Shown here: piece by piece, positions 1-10,526 of the stretch
Position numbering within the stretch: the stretch's first letter is position 1
How the letters are laid out: each line of letters begins with the position of its first letter
Assembly: GCA_001599755.1 (NCBI GenBank)
Contig: BCHX01000004.1
Location: 1,426,001-1,490,000, forward strand
Direction: 5' to 3'
DNA: 64,000 nucleotides
From: Gliomastix tumulicola
Taxonomy: Eukaryota; Ascomycota; Sordariomycetes; Hypocreales; Bionectriaceae
Notes under the pieces: model-generated
The model's input: the letters and a program-made list of their open reading frames with translations, nothing else
Database searches by the model: none
What the model was told of the DNA's origin: nothing
Translations under genes and position numbers: made by a program

Positions 1-429
1 ATTTACATCGCGGGGCTTCCTGCAACCCGTCGATAGCCCCCGCAAACGAGTTCTACGAGGGCATTGCAAAAAGAAGGGCCGACTTTTGGTGGCAGTGTCC
101 GTTCCAACCTACCTAAATGGAGTGGGCATCCCCAGACAACCCCACCAGGATCGAACGCGAGAGAGCGAGTGAACAATACGAGTCAAGATGGTTAGTCGTA
201 ATTCATGAATAGCACTAGGTACAGGTTCGCTTTCTTCGTTCCCGAGAGTACGGATGAGACGTCCGTGAAAAGACATACATAGGCGGGGCGTATCCTCAGG
301 CTGCTCTACCGGACGACGAGTATCCAGTATATCAGGAGCTTCAGGGGTAGTTTGGATTTGTCATTCAAAATAAGTCAATTCCTCTCCGTGGGGAACTAAT
401 TCAAGCTTTATTTGCTGGCGATCAAGTGT
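1..429. other. intergenic, no gene seen
   Basis: No convincing coding frame, RNA gene or repeat is visible. The right-hand part is the 3' flank of the GH1 gene, which ends on the minus strand at 430. Confidence 0.5.
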
Positions 430-1869
430 TTAAAGTAATCCTTCAAGAAATACGCCGATTGTTTGGCACGATTGTTTGGCATATCGTGGCTTGTCTGGCT
501 TATCAAAGTCGACCCATGTCAGGCCAAACCGAGACGTGTAGCCGAGAGACCACTCCCAGTTATCGAGGAAGCTCCAGGCAAAGTAGGACCGAATGTCGAC
601 GCCCTCCAGTCGAGCCTTGGCGACCTCGCCAATGTACGCCTCAAAGAAGGCGATCCGATCCGGATCTTGCAGCACGTGCTGGGTGTCCTCCGGAGACGCA
701 CTGCCATGCTCACCCTTGACCGTGGTGCCGTTCTCGGTGATGAAGATGGGCAGCTTATACCGACCCCAGATATACCGAAGCAGCTTCGCCCATCCCTGGG
801 GGTTCACGCGCAGCCAGTGAGTGTCCGTCTCGAGACCGCGAGACTGCCCGGCCTTGTTCTCGTCGAGAAACTGCACGTTGCCGCGGTAGTCCCAGTGCTC
901 GTCGGGTTCGTCCAGGTGACGAGCGAAGAAGGTTGTGTACGAGTTCATGCCGTAGAACTCAGAGCTCCCTCGGACCAGCTGCTTCTCCTCCTCTGTGAAG
1001 CGTGGGAGAAGCGAGCCGAGCTGCTCCCGCATAGACGCAGGGTAGTCGCCGTCGTCGCCGTAGACTGGCTCGGCGAACCATCCAATCTCAAAGTCCCTGC
1101 CGCGCTGCGCCGCTTCGACGTCCCTGGGGTCATTCTCATCCCACGGCTCGTACCAGTTTCTGTCCAGCGTGATCATGATGTGACTCTGTTGACGAGGCTG
1201 GAACTCGGACTTGTACATGGTGCAGACGTGGCCGTGGGAGACGAGCTGGGAGTGCGCGACCTTGTAGGCGTCTGGCTTGGACTTGATACCTGGGGCGTTC
1301 CGGCCCTGTATGTAGCCGGCGCGAGCGGACAGGCCCGGCTCGTTGTACGTGATCCAGTATCTGACCCGGTCGCCGAATCTCTCGAAGCACAAACGCGCGT
1401 AGCGGACAAAGTCGGCCGTGAAGCGCTCCTTATCTACCATCCCGCCGTACCTGTCGAGCAGTTCCTGCGGCAGATCCCAGTGGTAGAGAGTCACGAACGG
1501 CTCGATGTCGTTGCTCCTCAGCTCATCTATGATGTTGTTGTAGTATTTGACTCCGGCCTCGTTGACGGGGTCTTCTTTCCCGCCGAGAGGAATGAGCCGG
1601 CTCCAGGCGATGGAGAACCGGTACGCTTTGGCGCCGTACTCCTTCATGCGGGCGTCTTGTTTCCACAGCTCGTAGGACTTGCACGTGTCCTCGCAGTTCG
1701 TCCCGTCGCGGACCTTGCCCGGAGCGCTGCTGAAGACGTCCCAGATGGACGGGCCCTTGCCGTCGGAATTCCAGTCGCCTTCGATCTGGGGGGCGGCCGT
1801 CGCGTATCCCCAGTGGAAGTCGGCAGGCAAAACGGCCCGGAGTTCAGGGTCAAATGTCGAGTAGTTCAT
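430..1869 (-). CDS. GH1 beta-glucosidase, intracellular
   Basis: Single-exon gene of 479 aa, the usual length for glycoside hydrolase family 1. It should hydrolyse terminal beta-glucosides such as cellobiose or plant aryl-glucosides. The start chosen is the ATG followed by NYSTFDPELRAVLPADF, because the family domain begins directly after it (FHWGYATAAPQIEG); a longer in-frame extension to 2064 looks like leader. The acid/base Glu lies in ITYNEPG (about residue 177) and the nucleophile Glu in FITENGT (about residue 379). WSRLIP and YHWDLPQ are further GH1 hallmarks. No signal peptide is seen, so the enzyme is probably cytosolic. The next gene upstream is a Zn2Cys6 regulator on the same strand. 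Its sugar specificity cannot be told from the sequence. Confidence 0.92.
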   Translation of the reverse strand: MNYSTFDPELRAVLPADFHWGYATAAPQIEGDWNSDGKGPSIWDVFSSAPGKVRDGTNCEDTCKSYELWKQDARMKEYGAKAYRFSIAWSRLIPLGGKEDPVNEAGVKYYNNIIDELRSNDIEPFVTLYHWDLPQELLDRYGGMVDKERFTADFVRYARLCFERFGDRVRYWITYNEPGLSARAGYIQGRNAPGIKSKPDAYKVAHSQLVSHGHVCTMYKSEFQPRQQSHIMITLDRNWYEPWDENDPRDVEAAQRGRDFEIGWFAEPVYGDDGDYPASMREQLGSLLPRFTEEEKQLVRGSSEFYGMNSYTTFFARHLDEPDEHWDYRGNVQFLDENKAGQSRGLETDTHWLRVNPQGWAKLLRYIWGRYKLPIFITENGTTVKGEHGSASPEDTQHVLQDPDRIAFFEAYIGEVAKARLEGVDIRSYFAWSFLDNWEWSLGYTSRFGLTWVDFDKPDKPRYAKQSCQTIGVFLEGLL

Positions 1870-2363
1870 GGTGCGGCGGGAGGAGAGTCTGGAACGAGCG
1901 TGGATGGGAGAGGCTGGATGGTTTGAGAAACAATGCATGGGCTTGGGGGCTCTGCTTATTTTGTCTTGAAGTTCACCGTCCCTGAACCTGCCTCTCGGGC
2001 GAACCGACACCGAAGGGGCACGGCACGCACGAAATTTGGTAACTGCGCGGTGTCCTTTACTCACTGGCTGAGTGATCGGCGTCTCGATAGAGAGGGGGGG
2101 AGAACCCTCGGAACAAAGTGAACCGAGTATACCTTGGCTGAATCCTCTACATGTCAGTCTCTGGTATGTATTTTTCTTGCTCCCGTATCATCCACGTGCT
2201 CCTACATCTCCTGCTAGGTAAGTGCAGCCTACGCTTCGCACTCGTCGTTGTCTCATCACTAACAAGCGCGCGGTTGTTAAAAAGTGAACTGATGACGTAC
2301 GTTAATCCAAGCCTTGTAACGATACGGGTTAGATGTACGATTTTTTTTGATTTTTTTTGATTT
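1870..2363. other. intergenic, 5' region of GH1 gene
   Basis: About 0.5 kb between the GH1 start and the end of the upstream regulator. It contains a T-rich stretch (2341-2366, two runs of eight T separated by GAT-like bases) next to the regulator stop codon, which may act in its 3' end formation. No gene is seen. Confidence 0.4.
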
Positions 2364-3584
2364 TTACAAGGGTGATGACAGAACTTGGTCAAACTCCATT
2401 CTCGGCCATACCAAGGCCTCTCCCCAGAACGTCCCGACGTGATCCTCTATCATCTTGAACAAAGCAGGCCCCGCGCCCGAAAACGCCCAAAAGTCCTGAT
2501 ACTTGTGTATCGTTGCCGCGTAGTAGGCCAGCACGACGAACGACTCCGGCTGGTGCTGATACAAGGCCGTGATGAATTCGTCCGGGACGACGAGCGGCCA
2601 CGCGATGATGGCTTGGTAGGCGATGTCAGGCCTCGAGGGATGGGCCTTGCCCAGGTCAATCATCCACTGCGCCCATTTCAAGGCAGACAGACAGGATTCG
2701 ACGGCCGGCGATGGTGGGCTGGAGAGAGACTCGAGGAAGTGGCGGAGGGAGGCTGTCTCGTCGCCGGCGGGATTCTTCTCAGCGTCGAGGGATATATCAG
2801 ACATGTAGAGCAGGGGCTCCAAGTGAGACTGCAGGATCTTCCTCCAGTACGTGTTGGTCACGGCCCGCACGCCGCGGTGCAGACGAGCGTAGTTGACAAA
2901 CTGCTGGACGAATTCGCCCAGATTCCGATGCGAGGGGGCGAGCGAGTTGTGGAGCAGGTGGATGCCGATGAGAGTCGCAAAGAGAAACGCGGCGAGGTAG
3001 TTGGAGTCTGACACGCCTGTTTTCAGATCGTTGAAGGAGCCCAGCGCACGGGTCTGCAGCTCGGTTGCCTCGTGGTTGTAGGCGTGTGCGGCGTGGGGCT
3101 CTCGGGTGGCGAGATGCAGGCCCGAGACGGCGAGCAGCTGGTCTAGAACGTACGGCTCGGTAGGCAGGCTGGTGACGGCGATGTCGATGAGCGGCTTCGT
3201 GTCGCCGCAGAGGCCCATGAACTCGGCCATGTGCGAGTGCGCGTGGTGAAAGAGGTTCATGTGAATCCAGCTGAAGGTGCCCTGGGCGCAAAACGGACCG
3301 CGGACAACAGTCTCATCGCCCCCAGCAACCTCCGCGAGGCCCTTTGACCACGATGCTGTGCCGGAGCTGGCTGCACTTGCCGGGCTACCCGGGCTCGTCT
3401 GGCTGACATTAGATGGGATGCGAGGCTCACGGTACGAGCAGGGGCGATCTCCGAACGCGCAGTTACGGCACCGGGGCCGTCCTTCATCGCACTTGACCCT
3501 GCGTTTCTTGCAGGTCAGACAGCCGTCTCTCGACTTGGTGTGTGGTCGGCGGGGCTCGGCCTGGTTGGATTTCGATGGTGTCAT
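2364..3584 (-). CDS. Zn2Cys6 transcription factor, Upc2-like
   Basis: Single-exon gene of 406 aa from the ATG at 3584; an in-frame upstream ATG at 3671 would add 29 residues. The binuclear zinc cluster lies near the N-terminus: CLTCKKRRVKC followed by CRNCAFGDRPC, preceded by the basic HTKSRDG linker. The rest is a short helical effector domain (LLAVSGLHLATREP, FVNYARLHRGVRAV) of the type found in the Upc2/Ecm22 group and other short fungal C6 factors (Fungal_trans_2-like). Short length, N-terminal zinc cluster and this effector pattern are what I use for the Upc2-like label. The upstream region carries copies of TCGTATA and TCGTTTAG, the yeast Upc2 site types, which suggests autoregulation. 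It is divergent from the FAD oxidase gene at 4114. The target genes are unknown. Confidence 0.85.
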   Translation of the reverse strand: MTPSKSNQAEPRRPHTKSRDGCLTCKKRRVKCDEGRPRCRNCAFGDRPCSYREPRIPSNVSQTSPGSPASAASSGTASWSKGLAEVAGGDETVVRGPFCAQGTFSWIHMNLFHHAHSHMAEFMGLCGDTKPLIDIAVTSLPTEPYVLDQLLAVSGLHLATREPHAAHAYNHEATELQTRALGSFNDLKTGVSDSNYLAAFLFATLIGIHLLHNSLAPSHRNLGEFVQQFVNYARLHRGVRAVTNTYWRKILQSHLEPLLYMSDISLDAEKNPAGDETASLRHFLESLSSPPSPAVESCLSALKWAQWMIDLGKAHPSRPDIAYQAIIAWPLVVPDEFITALYQHQPESFVVLAYYAATIHKYQDFWAFSGAGPALFKMIEDHVGTFWGEALVWPRMEFDQVLSSPL

Positions 3585-3663
3585 TGGGCGTGTTCGCGAG
3601 GGCCCTGTATACTCGGTTTGCCGGTGGAGGGATGACTGTGAAAAGAGGGATGGAGGAGCAAAG

Positions 3664-3801
3664 ACTCGCATTATGCGAGGGAGGGTGAAGGTTCGTATTA
3701 TACGAGGGGACGTCTAGCGTCTTTCTTTTCCCCTCTGAGTGCTCTGAGCGGGGGCTGACTCGCATAGATTCGTTTAGTTGACTCGTATAGGCTCGTTTAG
3801 T
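3664..3801. promoter_or_regulatory. array of TCGYATA / TCGTTTAG elements
   Basis: The region between the Upc2-like regulator (minus) and the FAD oxidase (plus) holds a tandem direct repeat of a 23-nt unit (3756-3778 and 3779-3801). Each unit has a TCGYATA core and a TCGTTTAG core: TCGCATA then TCGTTTAG at 3770-3777, and TCGTATA at 3783-3789 then TCGTTTAG at 3793-3800. Nearer the regulator are two imperfect palindromes, CTCGCATTATGCGAG near 3664-3679 and TCGTATTATACGA at 3693-3705. In yeast, TCGTATA is the sterol regulatory element and TCGTTYAG the AR1 element, both bound by Upc2. The function here is inferred. Confidence 0.5.
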
Positions 3802-4113
3802 CTGCACTCACCTTTCGTCTAGTTCACCGCTTTAAATGAGAAAGATGAGTCAGTCGTTACCAGATTGGGGTTTAAGCGGTCGCTCGCGACTGTGGCTAGG
3901 GCTCCTTGTGGCGTTTACATGGACTGAGACCCTGGCTGTGTTGAGACATTACGAAGTACCGAGGACACAATTTCGCGAACTTGAGGCCCGGCTTGCTAAA
4001 CTTCATCTCAAACTCGTCTTCGAGAGCAGAAATTTCCACATAACCATGGATATATCACGGCGTCCAGGGCCGCATCCAGGCGTTGAGACGATGCCAGACA
4101 GAGCTCAAGAATC

Positions 4114-6014
4114 ATGTTTTTCAATACCAGCCACCTAATCACCGCGTCGGCGCTCCTCGTTGCCGGCGCGTCGGGCTATTCCGCATGCAAGAACCATCCT
4201 ACGAGCGGCCGCTGGCCGACAGAGAATGACTGGCAAGCACTGAACCAATCGGTCCAGGGCGTCTTGCTTCGCGGAGCAGCACCGGCATCGTCCTGCTACG
4301 AGCGGAACCCGCTCGGATCAACTGTCAGCTGCCAGGAAGCCAGCGACAACTGGTTCTACTCCAGCTTTCACGCACAGCAGCCTGCTTCGATCGGATACCC
4401 GTACTGGGCCAACAACTCCTGCGTGGCTCCGACCGACTACGCCTTCGACGAGAACAAGCCGTGCGAGATTGGCGGTCTGCCGCAGTACATCTTGAACGCG
4501 ACCAGTGCCATCCAGGTTGCGGCTGCTGCGAAATGGGCGAGCGAGCGGGATATCCGCATCGTGATCAAGGGAACCGGCCATGATCTCAACGGAAGGTATG
4601 CAAATCTTGAGAAAAGATCCCCGATGACAATCAATATTCGTACCGAGCTCTTCCGACGCCAGTAACTATGGATAGGTCGAGCGGCGCATACTCGCTGTCC
4701 ATCTGGACCCATCACCTACGTTCGCTCCGACTCGACAATCAATGGTCTCATCCCTCGTCCAACAACACCGAGAACGTCGTCATCGCACAGACCGGAAACA
4801 CCTGGGGCGATCTCCTGCGAGCTGCAAGCTCCGTTGGCCGGACCGTTCTCAGCGGACAGGATGGGACGGTCGGTCTGGGAGGCTTCATTGGAGGAGGCGG
4901 AAACGGTCCGTTGTCTAGTCGGTATGGCCTGGCAGCGGATCAGATCCTCCAAGCGACTGTTGTCACGACCGACGGCCGCATCCTCGTGGCCGACGACACA
5001 CAAAACCAAGACCTTCTCTGGGCCGTTCGCGGCGGCGGTCCCGGTCTCTACGGCATCGTTATCGAATACGTCATGCGCACATTCCCGCTCCCCGAAAACG
5101 TGGTGGTCGGCTCTTTGAGCTTGTCTGGGGCGAATGCTTCCACTGCGGAGGCGACCTGGGACGCACTCACCGCGTTGATGACATCCCTCCCCGATTTGAT
5201 GGATCGCGGAGTCACTGGATTTGGTCTGGCCACCGTGCAAGATTCTACGTCCTGCAGCCGGTCGGGCAGGATGCGGGAAGTCAGCGTGGCCATGACGCTC
5301 TATACCTACAACTCTACCGCGTCCGATTTCCAGGCCCTCATTGCCCCTGTTCGGAACCGCATCCTCGCGGCCACTGGTCGTAGCACCGTTTCCATCGAGC
5401 TCTCAGCTCCGCAGGTGCTGCCGGACTATCTGTCTCTTTTCAGCATTCTAAGTCCCGGAGAGAGTCGATGCGGAGACATCTCCCTATCGTCCAGCAGACT
5501 CCTTGGCCGCAGGGAACTCACCAATCTCCCGCATGACGCTGTCAAGACGTACCTGAAGCGGGCCACCGTTTCTCAAGTCTCCGGAGGAGGAGCGACGTCA
5601 CGGTTGATCATTGGCCTCCAGGGCGGCCCTGGGCCTCGGAATGTAGAGGCCGGCATGCGCGGCGCCCTCACTCCTGCTTGGCGAAAGGCCTATCTTCATG
5701 TTCTGGCCACAGGAGCGAGCATCGATACGCAGGGTGCCACACCAAGAGAAGCACTAGACAAGGCGGCTACGTGGACCGAGGAGCACAAGGAGCGGGTCTG
5801 GCGCGACTGGGCGCCCGACTCGGGGTCGTACATCAACGAGGCCAACCCATTCAACACGAACTTCAAATACGACTTTTACGGTGGCAACTACGACCGCCTG
5901 TTGGAGATCAAGACGAAGTACGATCCGTCCTACAGCTTGTATGTGCAGTCTGGCGTTGGCAGCGACGCTTGGGACTACAACTTGGACGACGGGAAGTTGT
6001 GTCGGAAGGAGTAA
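4114..6014 (+). CDS. secreted FAD-linked oxidoreductase (berberine-bridge type)
   Basis: Two exons, 4114-4595 and 4676-6014, encode 606 aa. The intron donor follows GGAAG and the acceptor is ATAG; the splice joins IKGTGHDLNGR to SSGAYSLSIWTH, the conserved start of the FAD-binding PCMH fold. A hydrophobic N-terminus ending near ASGYS is a likely signal peptide. FAD-binding features include GTGHD, TVGLGGFIGGGGNGPLS and DLLWAVRGGGPGLYGIV. The C-terminal BBE motif region reads NPFNTNFKYDFYGGNYDRLL. Such enzymes oxidise alcohols, sugars or phenolic substrates extracellularly with release of H2O2; the substrate here is unknown. It shares an intergenic region with the Upc2-like regulator and is convergent with the RTA1-like gene. 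Confidence 0.9.
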
Positions 6015-6571
6015 ACCGGCGCTTGGAGGCAGGTCGAGGGCTCCTCGTTGGGAAGATGCTGTACATTCATTAGTAGAATTCCGTTTTAGACTTGATTTAG
6101 TTCGATAATAGACCGACCGCATTGATACTTCAGCTGTAGTCTAGTCTAGCAATTTTCAACTTTGTCACTCACTGTAAAATGTCTGCCCCCGTGATCGGTG
6201 TCAAGAAACTGGTCTCCAGGGGAGCGTTTTCTTTTTTTGGAGGGGGGGGAATAGTGACACAAAGCGGACTGCACACGCATGCAATACCCAGGGCTTCAGC
6301 TCCTCAAGTAGCAACGGTCGCCAAATCTGCAAGTCCGTGAAAGGTTGCCGCATGACGAGGTAACTTAGATGCCGATCGCTCTTGTATGAACTTCCGATAG
6401 ATCAACTTCGACGACTGAAGGAAAGCCTCCTCTTGCAGAATTTCACGGTAATGAATATTGTGTGGTCTCAAACAGTCCAAGCTCTATAATCTATCCTTTT
6501 CCAAACGCCTAATACAGAAACACTATTATTACAAGTCTGAAATCTCAGCGAGGCCAGTCCATCCCACCATT
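6015..6571. other. convergent intergenic region
   Basis: This is the 3' space shared by the FAD oxidase (plus) and the RTA1-like gene (minus). It includes a T-run followed by a G-run near 6231-6249. No gene or stable RNA structure is evident. Confidence 0.4.
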
Positions 6572-7646
6572 TTACCCCATGTTGTGGTAACGGTTCCGCC
6601 CGATGATGGGAATACTATCTCTGCCACCTCCATACTCTTCATCCGTAGCCAGGACCTTCGGCGCCTCGAAGAGCTTGCTGGGATGGAAGACCGCAAACAC
6701 GGCAGCGACAGCGATCATCAGGAGGGCATCCAGCAGGTAGACGTAGATCTCCTTCTTGATGAGGGAGCCGTCGTGACCCTGCGCGTACTCGATCATCCGG
6801 AAGAGCGAGCGCACCATGATGAGCGCACTGACCAAGTAGAGCACCCGGAGCTGGGGTTTCCACGGGGCGAGAGTGGCGCGAGACTGGACGGTCGGGCGTC
6901 TGTTGATCCGGAGATGGAAGAGAGACGTGACGACCATGAAGCCGGTGAAGAAGACGACCTGAACGCCTAGGCCGAGAAGGATGACCGTGTTTCCAAGATT
7001 CTGACTGCTCTCCGAGCTAGATGAGGCAAGAAGACCACCGCCTGTGGGGAGATGGAGACGTTAGTTGACTGCTGAATGCCCTGTGTTCAAAATCCACCAA
7101 CTCTCTCGTCCACGACAGAGAGACTGACTAACTAACCTCCTCCCTGTCCGAAGATGGACAGAATATCACCCAGCAGGAACAGTTTTGTAAGCCACTTCGC
7201 GGGGATGAGCGAATGCTGCTCGGCGTCCAAAAGGACTATGATACGCCCGAGCAGCATGTAAATGGAGGCCGCAAAGAAGGCCGGCCCCAGCAGGATCAGC
7301 AGACTCTGCATGATGTACGGCATCAACGTCCAGTCGGGAGTCTGCTTGGAGGAGTAGGCTCGCGCAGCGTATCCTACCGCCTCAACTAGTAAATTGCAGC
7401 TGTCAGCGCTAGAAAACATCCCATCGTAACAGGGGGNGNGGGGGGGGGGGGGGGGNGGGGGATTGGCTCACAAAGGCATCCCACCAAGAAAGGGATAAAG
7501 AACAACGTCTTTTTGCGGATGATGACGTGAACATGTCGGATCGCGGCCCCAGAGAACAAGACTGCAAAGATGACAGCTCCGACGAATGAGGGCGTGTAGT
7601 GGTAGAGCTTGAAGCCTCCTTCATCAGCTGCAGCGTCTCCAGCCAT
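6572..7646 (-). CDS. RTA1-family 7-TM membrane protein
   Basis: Three exons (7472-7646, 7137-7385, 6572-7041) give 297 aa. Joining the frames yields the family sequence VGCLFEAVGYAARAYSS across intron 1 and QGGGGGLLASS across intron 2. Several hydrophobic spans are visible (SFVGAVIFAVLFSGAAI, YIMQSLLILLGPAFFAASIYMLLG, VILLGLGVQVVFFTGF, LLDALLMIAVAAVFAVF), matching the seven-helix RTA1/RSB1 lipid-translocating exporter-like family. The C-terminus is polar (APKVLATDEEYGGG). Yeast relatives act in resistance to aminocholesterol or in sphingoid-base translocation at the plasma membrane; the substrate here is not predictable. Intron 1 (7386-7471) contains an N-bearing poly-G run, so its true length is uncertain. 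Confidence 0.88.
7434..7460. repeat. poly-G run with ambiguous bases in RTA1 intron 1
   Basis: A stretch of about 27 G residues is interrupted by three N characters and lies wholly inside intron 1 of the RTA1-like gene. The Ns most likely reflect unresolved homopolymer length in the reads. Confidence 0.85.
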
Positions 7647-8596
7647 GATTTTGATGAGCTGCTAGCGTGCAGGGAATGGTACAAGGGAATGTAGAGAAAG
7701 CGTAGGAAAGATCGAGATAAAAGAGTGACGTAGCGCAGAGCAACTGTAGGGGGAAAAAAAAAGAATCGAAACTGTATAAAGGGCAAATAATGAACTGGGT
7801 TTGTTATGATACGATTTTGACTAGAGCTGGCAGAGAGACTCGTTACTTATGAATATCTAGGGAAAGGAGTTTGCAGATGGCTTGACGCAACACAAAGGGG
7901 GACAGAGCACTTCACGAACCACCGCACATGCGCCATAGCGAAGTGACGATACGAAGCAAGTAGCATATAGCATAGCCACACTGAGGTGAGGTTTGGGGTG
8001 TCCGAGACATGAAACCATACACTCGCACTCGTACCGTGTACGTGTAGAGACAAAAGACAGCGTCGACGCCGAAGAGGCTGAGCTGACCATGGGGAACAGC
8101 CGAAATTGCAGCTGAGAAAGCGGTGACTCGTTCAACCTCGAGTTGCTTCGCATCGTGTCGCCGGCCCCCTCGTACTCTCTCGTCTAGCAGTTGAGAGTGG
8201 ATTTCAGAAGTCCGAGCCGCGAAAATCGGGCCAGGCGGCCCAGGCAAGGAGCGGGAATGAGGCCAGGGGTTTTCCGACAGACTAACAGGAATAGTCCCGG
8301 CCTAGTCTACTTCCTATGCCGGTATTGGCTAGTGATCGGACAGGGGTTCTCGCTTTATACGAAAGCAAGCGAACGCGAGCGAACGCGAGCTGGAGGCGTG
8401 TTGCGAGAGGGGGTGCTGCTGCTTCTCACCGGGTGCAGATTTTAAAGACGGGGGCAAGAAAGGGTTCCTCAAATTATGTATTAGCCAACAGGATTCACTA
8501 CAAGTGACCACGCTCTCTATCTGTCAATCTCTCATTTCCCAACCCAAAACTCGCTCCAACACGTATTACTGTCCGTCCCCCTCCCCCGACTTATAG
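7647..8596. other. intergenic, 5' region of RTA1-like gene
   Basis: About 0.95 kb with no credible gene. It contains a tandem pair of the 10-mer GCGAACGCGA near 8369-8388 and one minus-strand TCGTATA at 8356-8362. Both are weak, isolated observations. Confidence 0.4.
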
Positions 8597-10526
8597 CTAG
8601 GCCCCGTTCAAAGGCTGAAGGTACTCAACGCCGTCTATAACGGTCGTCAAGGTGCCCGTAGCCTGAAATAGATTTAGCAAGACGTCGATTGTCAGATGAA
8701 ATCCGCCCGGCCCGGTCTTCTTGGTGCTCGTGGAGCTGCCCGCCGTCGTCTGCGTCAGGTCCGAGTACCAGTCGACGAGGGACGTGGTGGCGTTGAGATT
8801 CGTGCTCGTCGTGTTCTCGGTGCCCACGAGCAGCACGTCGATGCCGTTGTCCGAGAAGTCGTGGTACGAGACGCTGACGTGGTTCAGCGGACCGTCCGGC
8901 CCGGCGGATGCGAGCGTCACGTTCGCGTAGCCCGACGCTGCGCCGTGCAGGGTGTAGATCCCGGCGGGCGGGGACGAGCGTCTGGGCTGCGCCTCGCCGG
9001 GGACATACGGGACGCCCCAGGGGATGATGATGTCCGGGATCTCAACAACGACGTCTGCGGGGCTGGTCGGCGTCCTGCCGGTGAAGGTGGCAAGCACGGC
9101 GCGGTGGATTGCGCCGTCGGGCTCCGTGGGCGGATAGCAGGGGAGCGGGTTCTGCCCGCCGCACTCGGGCGAGACGGTCTGCGTCTCCCAGTACACGACC
9201 TGCGTGCTGTCCGGCGACCACATGGGATCCGCGCGTCCGTTCCACTCCGGGTCGTTGAAGTCGCCGCTCCCGGGGACGCCGCTGCCCTCGGCGTTGATCC
9301 GCTGGCCGTAGTAGTCGCCACAGTCACCCCAGCGGTCGAGCAGGAAGGGGCGGAAGAACCTCCTTTTCCCGTTGTTGCGCGTTGGACGCGACGGCTGGCG
9401 TTGTGATGAGGTCCGTGAGCGGCGGGATGTTGCGCATCCCAGCCAGCCACATCTGGCGATCGGTCGTGCGGGTGTCCATGACGGCGAGCCACTGGTCGTC
9501 TGGAGAATGCTGGATGGGATCGATGTACTCGGGGTGAGATGTGAGTCTCCGGACAGCCCCAGTGAAGAGGTTCGCTGCAAAGACATCGATATTGGACGAC
9601 TCTACTGACAGACCGACGTATGTGACCTCGGAGCCATCTCCGCTGAATGCCCGGAGCTCGCCAACGTGTAGTGGCTCGGGGACGATGACAAGTTCATCCC
9701 CCACCGCTTCGATCTTGTTGGATCTGTCCGGGTCGATCAGATTCGTGACATCTTCAAGGTCGTAGCGGGCTGTCAGTGGCAGACCCTGAGACGGCGAAGA
9801 GTTGAACACGAGCCGTGCGAGATAGCCGTACTGCTCCAGCTGGCCATCGACCTCGGTGAATGAGCTGTAGCCTAGATGGACGTTATCCGGGTGCAGACGC
9901 AGCTCGCGCATCGCTCCACCCTCACCATCGCCGTCGGGGGAGACGTTCCAGCGGATGGGGTACAGGTGCGTGTTTTCGGACGTGCAGGCCGGGCTGGTGA
10001 GCTCGGCATCGTCGCATTCCAGGATGCTGTCGCCAATGAGAGCTCGCCTGCCGTCCCGGAAAGCTTGAGGGTAGAGGAGGTCCTCCGAGGGCTTGGACAC
10101 GCCGCACGTCAGACACTTCCACGCGTCGCCATTCGGGAAAGCGCTTCCATCCGTCTTGACAGCCAGGATCTGCTGACCAGTGTAGAGGCTGGCAGGAAGA
10201 TCTGGTTCCTCCAGCGCGCCGACAAAGTCCACGAGCATCAAGATATGCTTCCCGTCGGGGAGGAACCCGCCGGCTTGGAAGCTATCCGAGGTTCGTGACA
10301 TGCAGCCCGTGCCCTGGGGGTTGATGTCCAAGGTGCAGTCTCCCGGTGCCGCGTCGTGGTCAATGGCCGGAGGATGGGGGAGATATGTGAGTTCGATAGA
10401 CTCGGGCTCCCGTGGTGCTGGAATGTCGCTGTTTCCATCTCGAGAGAATACGGCGTATGGCCTCGCAGAAGCTAAGAGACTCCCCAAGGCCAGGATGGCA
10501 GCGGCGCAAACACGGAGGCGAGGCAT
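8597..10526 (-). pseudogene. secreted saponin-hydrolase-like protein, one frameshift
   Basis: From the ATG at 10526 (MPRLRVCAAAILALGSLLASA, a signal peptide) the frame reads to about 9380. It must then shift by one base to continue as RNNGKRRFFRPFLLDRWGD through to a stop at 8597. Combined length is about 642 aa. Conserved stretches such as FLPDGKHILMLVDF, FPNGDAWKCLTCGV, HLYPIRWN and RELRLHPDNVHLGYSSF recall the fungal saponin hydrolase family, which folds as a TolB/WD40-like beta-propeller and releases sugars from plant saponins outside the cell. The shift lies at 9380-9395, with no splice site nearby and no long homopolymer. No other lesion is visible, so it is either a very recent inactivation or a sequencing error. 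If the base is an error this is an intact single-exon gene. Confidence 0.75.

Noticed and set aside
463..1926. Long plus-strand open frame antisense to GH1
   Set aside because: It is the mirror of a well-conserved GH1 gene in GC-rich DNA; its translation has no family motifs.
3836..4138. 100-codon open frame in the regulator/FAD oxidase promoter
   Set aside because: It overlaps the FAD oxidase start in another frame, lacks motifs and lies in the upstream control region.
7434..7460. Ns as a scaffold gap
   Set aside because: They are single Ns within a G-run and the flanking exons splice correctly, so it is base ambiguity rather than a gap of unknown size.
8356..8362. Isolated TCGTATA upstream of the RTA1-like gene
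   Set aside because: A 7-mer on both strands is expected several times in the window; only the array at 3664-3801 is dense enough to matter.
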